Assembly: GCF_000350525.1 (NCBI RefSeq)
Contig: NZ_AOCN01000027.1
Span: forward strand, 27,101 to 91,100
Origin: Leucobacter salsicius M1-8
GTDB taxonomy: Bacteria; Actinomycetota; Actinomycetes; Actinomycetales; Microbacteriaceae
Reading direction: 5' to 3'
Length of the DNA stretch: 64,000 bases
Positions 57,360-64,000 of the stretch are shown piece by piece. The notes beneath the pieces were generated by a model that worked only from the letters and a program-made list of their open reading frames with translations, made no database searches and had not been told where the DNA came from. Numbering within the stretch: position 1 is the stretch's first letter; every line of letters starts with the position of its first letter. Made by a program: the position numbers and the translations under genes.

Positions 57360-59327
57360 CTAGTTCGTGGCGGCGACGAGCTCGCTGGTGACGCCGAGAA
57401 GTTCGATCTTGGCGTTCTGCTGATCTGATTTGCTCGGCACGAAGAAGAGCAGCTGGTGAGCCACCTTCTGCACGAGCTTGTCTTGTTCACCCGACAGGCC
57501 AGACAGTGCGGTGACCGCGTCCTGTGCCTGCGGCTTGTAGCGGCCTCCGGCCGAATCGACGATTTGCTCTTCGATCACGGTGGTGGCGACGAGTGCGCCA
57601 CCGGCGCCGGTCGACAGCGCGGTGATCGGCTGGTCACTCTGGTAGGCCAGCGCGCTGAACTTCATCGTCTGGCCCTTGCCGTCAGAATCGGCCTGAGCCT
57701 TCGCCGCACGCGCCCGGCCGTAGTTCTCGAGCAGCGTGTCGCCTTCCACAGCAAACAGCTCGGCCTCGGGGATCTCGGTCCCGTCCTGCAGCAGCTTGGC
57801 GTAGGCGGCGCCCACCTCTCCGGGGGGCATGATGAGCGTTTCGAGGTCATCCGCGAGCACCGCGGTGCCCTCCTCCGCCGGGGCCGCCTGCGGCATCGAA
57901 ATGCCGCCCTGCAGCGCAATCACGCGGAACACCTGGTAATTCTCGTGCGGGCTTTCCTGACGCAGAATGAGGGCGAGCGAGGGCGAGGCCTCTTCTGACC
58001 CGTCGCCGGCCTTCGAGGCCACCGTGGCGAAAATCGTGCGGGGCCAGCCTTCAGTGCTCTGAATCAGCTGGTAGTCGAGCTCCTCGCTCGTCACGATGGG
58101 CGGGATCACCGGGTAGTCCGGCATCGCCGCGCGAATCGTATAGTTTGCTTTTCGCTGCGCGAGGGCGTCACCCGCGAACCGCGTCTCGAGCCGTTGCGGG
58201 TCGAGCGCCTCGTCGGCACTGGTGGCCGATTCCGACACGCTCTTGATGATGCGGCTCACCTGCTCGGCCGTGACGGGAACCGGCGCAATGCCAGATGCCG
58301 GCGACTCAACCTGAGTCTTCTCGGTCGTCGGCTGCTCGCCCAGCTGCGGCCAGTAGCTCGCCGAACATCCCGAAAGTCCGAGCGCAAGCGTCACGCCCAC
58401 CGCGGGCAGAAGCGCCAAGCGGCGCGAATGCGCGGTGCGTGCGCGGGTGCCGGATCCGGCGCCTTCGCCCGGGGTGGTTTCCGTCGTGGGCGATGCTGGC
58501 GCGTCAGGAGTCACAGTCGCTTCCGAGGTAGGTTCTGAGGCTGGGGGTGCAGCTGAAAGCTCAGTCGGCGTTGCTGCAGGCGATGCGGGTGCTTCGGCCG
58601 TGCCCGCACGGCCGCGCGAGAACGAGTTGCGTAGGCCCTGCAGCGGGCCGCGGCGACCGCGACGCGGCCCGAGGCCTCGGCGATCGTGATCGACCGCGAG
58701 CAGGTACAGCACGCCGCCCGCGAGCGCGAGCAGGCCGCCGGCCGCGAGCAGCGGCCCGGCCCAGGGCGTGTTGCGGTCTTGCGCCCACACGAGCGCGACA
58801 TCGGCGGGCACCGGATCGGTGCCGTTGGAGGCGATGATGACCGACTGGTCAGAGCGCAACGCTACCGGTACGCGCAGCGCGTCAGTCTCGTTCGCGGTCT
58901 GTTCGCCTCCGACCGCGGTCACGGCACGCTCCTCGAGCCACAGGTCAGAGCCTCGCGGATCGAGCGGCGCGGTTTGTTCCTCCCCCGTATCCTCGTTGAC
59001 GATTGCGGGGGCCACCAGCGCGGTCTGCAGCGTCTTCGTGGAGGCGTCGACCGTGAGCTCGGCGTGTGAGTAGGGTTCGACCCAGCCGCGCACATCTCGG
59101 GTCGCGCCCGTAGCCACAAACGCGGTGTCACCGCGCACTACGACGTTGGCCTGACCCTCGACCTTTGCGAGCTCGGCCGCATCGATGATCGCGTAACCGG
59201 TGTCCGATTGGGTGTCCACTGGAAAGCGGATCTCTGCGGGGCCAGCCAGAAAGGTGCGTTGGCCGATTCCGAGCAGCAAAAGCAGCCCGGCGGCCACCAG
59301 GGCCACGATTGCAAGCACGTGTCGCAC
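57360..59327 (-). CDS. Large membrane protein of unknown function with internal lipobox-like helix
   Basis: The product is 655 residues. An N-terminal helix (LAIVALVAAGLLLLLGIG) precedes an extracellular beta-rich region of about 155 residues, then a second helix near 195-215. A basic cytoplasmic and low-complexity stretch follows. A third hydrophobic segment near 308-325 ends in LGLSGC, like a lipoprotein signal, followed by an acidic extracellular domain of about 320 residues. Similar two-part proteins occur in Microbacteriaceae without assigned role. The layout looks like a membrane protein fused to a lipoprotein, but the frame is continuous. It is divergent from the coiled-coil gene. Confidence 0.75.
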   Translation of the reverse strand: MRHVLAIVALVAAGLLLLLGIGQRTFLAGPAEIRFPVDTQSDTGYAIIDAAELAKVEGQANVVVRGDTAFVATGATRDVRGWVEPYSHAELTVDASTKTLQTALVAPAIVNEDTGEEQTAPLDPRGSDLWLEERAVTAVGGEQTANETDALRVPVALRSDQSVIIASNGTDPVPADVALVWAQDRNTPWAGPLLAAGGLLALAGGVLYLLAVDHDRRGLGPRRGRRGPLQGLRNSFSRGRAGTAEAPASPAATPTELSAAPPASEPTSEATVTPDAPASPTTETTPGEGAGSGTRARTAHSRRLALLPAVGVTLALGLSGCSASYWPQLGEQPTTEKTQVESPASGIAPVPVTAEQVSRIIKSVSESATSADEALDPQRLETRFAGDALAQRKANYTIRAAMPDYPVIPPIVTSEELDYQLIQSTEGWPRTIFATVASKAGDGSEEASPSLALILRQESPHENYQVFRVIALQGGISMPQAAPAEEGTAVLADDLETLIMPPGEVGAAYAKLLQDGTEIPEAELFAVEGDTLLENYGRARAAKAQADSDGKGQTMKFSALAYQSDQPITALSTGAGGALVATTVIEEQIVDSAGGRYKPQAQDAVTALSGLSGEQDKLVQKVAHQLLFFVPSKSDQQNAKIELLGVTSELVAATN

Positions 59328-59555
59328 GGGGTGCTCCTCGCTTCAGGAAATACGGTACCTCCCAACGCTACCGGAGCTTCCCGATATTCCCATGCGTCAC
59401 TGTCGTCGGATTTAGTGAGGGAGGTGCGCGGGCAGCTCGCCCGCGGGGCGAGCTCACGGGCAACGGAGCTGCGTTTCAACTATCATGATGCGGTACGTGC
59501 CCGCGCGACGGCGCCCATTTCATGGGCGACCGTTTTTAGGTATTTCGGAGGACCC

Positions 59556-62500
59556 GTGTCCGACTCATCCCCACAGTTCACTCCTGCGTTTCGCGGCTAC
59601 AATCGCGACGAGGTCGATGAGCGGATCGGGTCGCTAACTGGCCACATCGGCACGCTGCAGTCGCATCTGGAATCGCTCCAACAGGCGCACCAGCAGGCGG
59701 CGCAGGTCGGCCAGGAGCAGCGAGAGCTGATCGCCGACTTGCAGGATCAGGTGTCTGAGCTGGGCGCCACCGGATACTCAGGTCTGGGGCTGCGCGTTGA
59801 AAAAAGCCTGCAGGTTGCAGAGGATCACGCACAGCGCCTCATGGCGCAGGCTGATCTTGATGCAGAGAAACTGCGCCGGTCGTCTGAGGACGAGGCGTCT
59901 CGCGTGTTGTCGTCGGCGCAGTCGCGCGCCGACGAACTGCTCGCCGCCGCCGCCGAGCAGGCTGAAACCTTGATCGCTGGCGCACGCACCGACCTTGCAG
60001 AGCAGACCGCGCACGCCAACGCCGAACGTGAGCAGTTGCGCGCGGAGTCAGACCGACATGCCGAACTCACCCGGAGCTCGGCGACGCGCGAGGCCACCGC
60101 GGAGCGCGAGACCGCTCACCGCGACGCCGAAGCAGAGCTCGCGGCGGCGCGCGCCGAGGCAGCACGGGTGCGCGGCGAAGCGCAGGCCGCGGCGAACGAA
60201 CTGCGCGAGGAAACCGAACGCCAGGCAGACACGTTTGCGCGCGAACGCGCTGAAAGCGAGCGCCAGGCCCAACTCGAGCGAGCACGCCTGGTGCAGGAGG
60301 GCGAGCGCGCCCGTGCCGAGTTCGAGGCCAAGCGCCAGCGCGAAGAGGCCGAGCTTGAGGAGCGGTTCACAGAGCGCTCGCGCGAGCTCGAGGCTCGGAG
60401 CGACCAGGAACGCCGCGAGCTCACCACCGAGATGGAGTCGCTGCGTGCGCTGATCGCGCAGGAACGGGCCGACCACGACGCGAGCATCGCTGCGGAACGT
60501 GACGCGCAGGCGAAACGGCTGGGCGCAGAGGTCGCCGCGCACGATAGCCGTATCGCGCAAGAGCTTGCCGCACAGGCGGCAGCCCTCGTGCGCGAGGCCG
60601 ACGCCGCCCAGGCCGAGGCAGCCACGCTCGCTCAGCAGGCCGAGCGCGAGCGCGAGCGCGCACACGCTCACGCCACCGAGGAGATCGAGCGGCTTGCCAC
60701 TGAGCACAGCGCACGCATCGCGATGGAGCGGGAATCGCATCAGGCCGAGCTCGCTGCTGCACGCAGCGCGCACGACGAAGCGCTGAGCACCGAGCGCGCG
60801 GACCAAGAATTTACGCTGTCGTCCGAACGTTCAGCCCACGACGCCGCCATCAGCGCGGAGCGTGCCGCCCACGACGAGGCCATCGCCGCTGAGCTCGCCG
60901 CCCACCAGGCGGCGCTCACGAGCGAGCGGGCCGCGCACGAGGCGCGCATCACCGCGGAACGGTCGGACCAGGAATCGGCTCTCGCCCAGGAGCTCGCGTC
61001 GCACGTTGCACGCATCGCCGCTGAGAGCGAAGCGCACGCCGCAAGCATCGCACAGGAACGGGAAGACCACGACGACCGGATTCGCAGCCAGATTGTGTCC
61101 CATGAGGCACGGCTGGGCAATGAGCGTGAGGCCCACCTCACCAAGATTGCGTCCGAGCGCGAGGCACACGAGGCGCGCATCGACGCGGAGCGCAACGCAC
61201 ACGATTCCACGCTGACTGCTGAACGCGAAGCCCACGACACGACCCTCGGCGCTGAGCGTGAGGCTCACAACACGACGCTCGCGACAGAGCGTGCTAAGCA
61301 CGATGCGACGCTTGCGGCGGAGTCTGCGGAGCAGCACACGCAGCTTGCTGCTGAACTCGCAGAGCACGCCGCAGCGCTGCTGAGTGAGCGCACCGGGCAC
61401 GATGATTCCCTCGCGTCAGAGCTCGCAGCACATGTGGCCGCTCTCGCCAGCGAACGAGAGGCGCAGTTCGTCGAGCTGACCGTCGAACGCGAGACGCACG
61501 ATGCGACCCTGCTCGCGCAGCGTGATGATCAGGCGGCCGCCCTCTCTGCTGAGCGGACGGAGCAGGATGCCCTCTTGCAGAGCGAGCGTGAGTCACTGCA
61601 CACCGTGCTGGCGACCGAGCGTGAGGCACACGAGGAGAAGATCGGCCGGGATCTCGCCGAGCACCAGGATCGCATCATCGACGAGTCCGAGGCGCTCGCC
61701 TCACGTCTCGCTGCTGAGCGCCGCACGCACGATGCGCAGCTGAGCACCGAACGCACCACGCAGGAGCGCGCGCTTGCCGAAGAGGCCGCAACACATGCGG
61801 CGAAGATTTCCGATGAACTCGCCGTGCACGGCGAGCGCATTGCCACCCAGCTTGAGGCACACGCGCGTCGCATCGAGGACGAGCGCACGGCCGCCACCGA
61901 GCACAATATGGTCGAGCGCGAGGCAGCCGCCGCGTCGATCGGGGTCGAGCGCGAGGCAGCCGAGCTACAGCTCGAACTCGATCGCACGAAGCTCGCATCG
62001 GACCTCGCCCGAGAGCGCGAGGATCACGAGCGTGAGATCGCGGTGTCGCGCGAGCAGCACGAGGAAACGCTGCGTATCGAACGCGAGCAGCAGGCCGACG
62101 CAATCGCCCGCGAGATTGCTGCGAAGCGTGCCGAGGTGACCGAAGAGACGGATCTGCTGCGTGCAGACACCGTCGCGGAGCTCGCCCAGTACCGCGATAG
62201 CGAGGAGAGCGCGCTCGCGACGCTGCGCGCCGATGCTGAGGATGCCGCTCGTGCGCTGCGGGAGCAGATAGAAGCCGACACGCTGGAGTTTGCAACGTCA
62301 TCGAGCCAGCAGCGCGATGCACTGGAGCAGGATCTTGCAGAGCGCCAGCGCGCCGCGCAGGATGCATCCAGCCGCGAGATTGCTGCGGCTACCGCTGAGC
62401 TCGCGGAGCTCCAGTCACAACTCGACCTGGCACGCGCGGAGTACGACCGCGTCACGTCGGAGGCGGCACACGACGCGCGCACCACGCGCGCTCAGGCTGA

Positions 62501-62816
62501 GGCGGATGCGGCCACGACCGTGCTGGAGGCGGAGCGTCGCGCGCAGATCACCTTCCACGCGGCCGAGGAGCGCGCCACCAAGGTGCTCGCTGCGGCTGAG
62601 GATCGTATGACGCAGCTGAAGGTCGAGCGCGGTGCGGTGGCCCGCTACTTCGAGAGCCTGGGTGAGGTCATCACCAACGCTCAGAAGATGAGCACCGTGG
62701 CCGGTCGCCTCGTCGATGCCCCCGTGGCGGAGGCAGAGGCGCAGTCACAGGCATCGTCTGAGCTCCCGGCTGATGCAACCATGCCCATCGAGCGCTTGAA
62801 CGATCAGGAGGCCTAA
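59556..62816 (+). CDS. Giant coiled-coil protein with DivIVA-like N-terminus
   Basis: The product is 1086 residues. GTG 59556 is chosen because GGAGG lies six bases upstream; the frame is open back to 59208 but that part overlaps the divergent gene. Residues about 8-35 (FRGYNRDEVDERIGSL) resemble the membrane-curvature-binding DivIVA head. Almost everything after is helical coiled coil rich in Ala, Glu and Arg. Residues 390-862 consist of 43 consecutive 11-residue units of the type xERxAHDxxIA. Such a hendecad pattern gives a near-straight, slightly right-handed coiled coil. Size and architecture recall the Streptomyces polar cytoskeletal protein Scy. rnhA follows after four bases. Confidence 0.8.
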   Translation: MSDSSPQFTPAFRGYNRDEVDERIGSLTGHIGTLQSHLESLQQAHQQAAQVGQEQRELIADLQDQVSELGATGYSGLGLRVEKSLQVAEDHAQRLMAQADLDAEKLRRSSEDEASRVLSSAQSRADELLAAAAEQAETLIAGARTDLAEQTAHANAEREQLRAESDRHAELTRSSATREATAERETAHRDAEAELAAARAEAARVRGEAQAAANELREETERQADTFARERAESERQAQLERARLVQEGERARAEFEAKRQREEAELEERFTERSRELEARSDQERRELTTEMESLRALIAQERADHDASIAAERDAQAKRLGAEVAAHDSRIAQELAAQAAALVREADAAQAEAATLAQQAERERERAHAHATEEIERLATEHSARIAMERESHQAELAAARSAHDEALSTERADQEFTLSSERSAHDAAISAERAAHDEAIAAELAAHQAALTSERAAHEARITAERSDQESALAQELASHVARIAAESEAHAASIAQEREDHDDRIRSQIVSHEARLGNEREAHLTKIASEREAHEARIDAERNAHDSTLTAEREAHDTTLGAEREAHNTTLATERAKHDATLAAESAEQHTQLAAELAEHAAALLSERTGHDDSLASELAAHVAALASEREAQFVELTVERETHDATLLAQRDDQAAALSAERTEQDALLQSERESLHTVLATEREAHEEKIGRDLAEHQDRIIDESEALASRLAAERRTHDAQLSTERTTQERALAEEAATHAAKISDELAVHGERIATQLEAHARRIEDERTAATEHNMVEREAAAASIGVEREAAELQLELDRTKLASDLAREREDHEREIAVSREQHEETLRIEREQQADAIAREIAAKRAEVTEETDLLRADTVAELAQYRDSEESALATLRADAEDAARALREQIEADTLEFATSSSQQRDALEQDLAERQRAAQDASSREIAAATAELAELQSQLDLARAEYDRVTSEAAHDARTTRAQAEADAATTVLEAERRAQITFHAAEERATKVLAAAEDRMTQLKVERGAVARYFESLGEVITNAQKMSTVAGRLVDAPVAEAEAQSQASSELPADATMPIERLNDQEA
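60723..62141 (+). repeat. 43 tandem 33-bp (11-residue) coding repeats
   Basis: Counting from MERESHQAELA every 11 residues stays in register to REIAAKRAEVT without insertion or deletion. The typical unit is AERxAHDxxLA; position 2 is usually Glu, position 6 often His, and position 10 Ile or Leu. Confidence 0.92.
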
Positions 62817-62820
62817 GCGC

Positions 62821-63345
62821 ATGAGTCTCATTGCAGCGGCCGATGGATCGGCACTGGGCAACCCCGGGCCTGCCGGCTGGGCCTGGGTTATTGACGGCGA
62901 CCAGTGGCGTGCGGGCGGTTGGCCCCGTGCCACGAACAATCAGGGAGAGCTGATGGCGGTGCTCGATCTGCTGCACGCGACGAGCGCACGCGCGGCTGAG
63001 CCGCTCACCGTGCTGTGCGACAGCCAGTACGTCATCAATTCGGTGACACAGTGGATGCCCGGCTGGAAGAAGCGCGGCTGGCGCAAGGCCGACGGCAAGC
63101 CCGTGCTCAATCGTGAACTGCTGGAACAGATCGACGAGGCCATGGTGGGCCGCAACGTCAAGTTTCAGTGGGTCAAGGGCCATGCCGGGCACCCGCTGAA
63201 CGAGGCTGCTGATGATCGCGCGCGTGCCGCTGCGACGGCCTTCCAGGCTCGACGAGCTCCGGATCACGGCCCGGGCCTGGCGGGCGCTGCTCCCTCGCCC
63301 GAGGTGCGTGTGGGAGCCCCCGAGGCTCCCCCGACACTGTTCTGA
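62821..63345 (+). CDS. rnhA: Ribonuclease HI
   Basis: The product is 174 residues. It cuts RNA in RNA-DNA hybrids. The four acidic metal-binding residues are visible: D8 (AADGSALGNPGPAGWAW), E43 (NNQGELMAVLDLL), D67 (LCDSQYVINS) and D131 (NEAADDRARA). The helix KKRGWRKADGKPV fits the basic handle. A Pro/Ala tail of about 30 residues follows the domain. It is coupled to the coiled-coil gene upstream, and its stop lies in the first unit of a 16-bp repeat array. Confidence 0.94.
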   Translation: MSLIAAADGSALGNPGPAGWAWVIDGDQWRAGGWPRATNNQGELMAVLDLLHATSARAAEPLTVLCDSQYVINSVTQWMPGWKKRGWRKADGKPVLNRELLEQIDEAMVGRNVKFQWVKGHAGHPLNEAADDRARAAATAFQARRAPDHGPGLAGAAPSPEVRVGAPEAPPTLF

Positions 63346-63437
63346 GCCAGCACCGATCTGAGCCAGTACCGATCTGAGCTAGCACTGATCTGGGCTAGCA
63401 CTGATCTGAGCTAGCACTGATCTGGACTGGCATTAGT
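63342..63437. repeat. Six tandem 16-bp repeats after rnhA
   Basis: Units start at 63342, 63358, 63374, 63390, 63406 and 63422. The first is CTGAGCCAGCACCGAT; the next four differ at one to three positions and the last is degenerate. The array begins within the rnhA stop codon and lies before the terminator. Confidence 0.9.
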
Positions 63438-63463
63438 GCTGAACTAGAGCTGATCCAAGACAC

Positions 63464-63502
63464 AAAACCTCCCGGGGCAGACTTCTGCCCCGGGAGGTTT
63501 TT
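63464..63502. terminator. Bidirectional terminator between rnhA and the HNH gene
   Basis: A perfect 17-bp stem (63464-63480 with 63485-63501) has an ACTT loop, four A before and five T after. It works for both convergent genes. Confidence 0.9.
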
Positions 63503-63505
63503 GCA

Positions 63506-64000
63506 CTATCGCTGCCGCGCCGGAGACACTTCTGGTCCCCGCAGCGGCGTACTCGGTTTGCTCGGCGTACCCGGCGTACCCGGCGTACCCGGCGTACCCG
63601 GCGTACCCGGCACCGGTTTCCCGGAGGTGCGCGCCATCGCGGCCCCCCACAGCGGCCGCGCCGGCCGCCACTCCAGCTCAGGATCCACCCACCTCGGCGC
63701 TAACACCTCGGGCTTGCCCCGCACCATGCGAACATGCCAGCCACTGACCTCGATACTGCGGTGATGCCACCAACACAACAGCACCCCGTTGTCGGTGGTC
63801 GTCGGGCCACCTTCTGCCCATGGTGTCACGTGGTGTACCTCGCACCATGTCGCCGGCACCGTGCACCCCGGGATGATGCAGCCGCCGTCGCGGGCCGCGA
63901 TCGCGCGCCGCTGATGCGGTGTGAAGATGCGGGTGGGGCTCGATATCCCGAGGATGCGGCCGTCGTTGTCGATGAGGACTTTCTGGGTCGCTCCGGCACA
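63506..64000 (-). CDS. DUF222 / 13E12 HNH protein, C-terminal part (cut by window edge)
   Basis: The reading frame is open to the right edge, so this is a partial gene and not a short one. The last 165 codons match the C-terminus of the HNH protein at 1603-3384: TRIFTPHQRRAIAARDGG, CIIPGCTVPATWCEVHH and DNGVLLCWWHH. The tail carries a five-fold PGT repeat encoded by 9-bp units. The relation to the first copy suggests a multicopy family in this genome. Confidence 0.9.
   Translation of the reverse strand, partial: CAGATQKVLIDNDGRILGISSPTRIFTPHQRRAIAARDGGCIIPGCTVPATWCEVHHVTPWAEGGPTTTDNGVLLCWWHHRSIEVSGWHVRMVRGKPEVLAPRWVDPELEWRPARPLWGAAMARTSGKPVPGTPGTPGTPGTPGTPSKPSTPLRGPEVSPARQR
63563..63607. repeat. 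Five perfect 9-bp repeats in the HNH gene tail
   Basis: The unit CGGCGTACC repeats five times without change from 63563, followed by a degenerate sixth. It encodes the Pro-Gly-Thr tripeptide on the reverse strand. Confidence 0.92.

Noticed and set aside
63342..63437. CRISPR array
   Set aside because: Units are contiguous 16-mers with no spacers and there are no cas genes.
63506..63859. Short stand-alone HNH gene of 117 codons
   Set aside because: The frame continues without a stop to the window edge with family sequence, so it is a cut gene, not a short one.

Overview
This window is ordinary high-G+C actinobacterial chromosome. The family is most likely Microbacteriaceae, possibly Leucobacter-like, but the genus is a guess from gene content. 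Supporting points are frequent GTG starts, an ANTAR regulator of the PdtaR type, gatCAB, the block rne-rplU-rpmA-obg-proB-proA-nadD-rsfS, the order pdtaR-polA-rpsA-coaE, a DUF222/13E12 HNH gene with a Gram-positive-type LexA box, and a DivIVA-like coiled-coil protein. Two tRNA genes (Ala-GGC, Leu-CAA) are present. I saw no CRISPR array, insertion sequence, prophage or rRNA.

Layout. 1-3384: a cut glycerophosphodiesterase gene, two small genes and a SOS-boxed HNH (13E12) gene. 3381-15562: a nucleoside and pseudouridine scavenging locus. A LacI-type regulator, a BMP-family lipoprotein, an ATPase-permease fusion, a second permease, three nucleoside hydrolases and ribokinase are read leftward. psuG-psuK are read rightward from the same intergenic region, which holds two dyads overlapping two predicted promoters. 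The inferred flow is uptake, cleavage to base plus ribose, then ribose 5-phosphate; pseudouridine goes by kinase then glycosidase. 15559-19717: a tandem-HTH mini-protein, an acyltransferase, and an SPFH / zinc-ribbon / small membrane protein group. 19823-25669: tRNA-Ala, then jetA-jetB-jetC (DUF3375, DUF4194, MukB-like SMC ATPase) with no nuclease gene jetD; this is the most unusual system here.

25687-36263: the conserved rsfS/nadD/proAB/obg/L27/L21/RNase E block, read leftward. 36264-46077: VKOR, coaE, DUF4126, rpsA, a glycosyltransferase remnant with an aldehyde dehydrogenase wedged between rpsA and polA, then polA, a thioesterase and a PdtaR-like regulator. 46280-56254: tRNA-Leu, a DUF2165 membrane protein, gatB-gatA-gatC, tag, ligA, mnmA and a cysteine desulfurase. 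56286-64000: a thioredoxin-TPR protein, a large membrane protein of unknown role, a giant coiled-coil protein with 43 consecutive 11-residue repeats, an RNase HI, tandem DNA repeats, and the 3' part of a second HNH (13E12) gene running off the window.

All functional calls come from reading motifs and family resemblance by eye. No database search was run.
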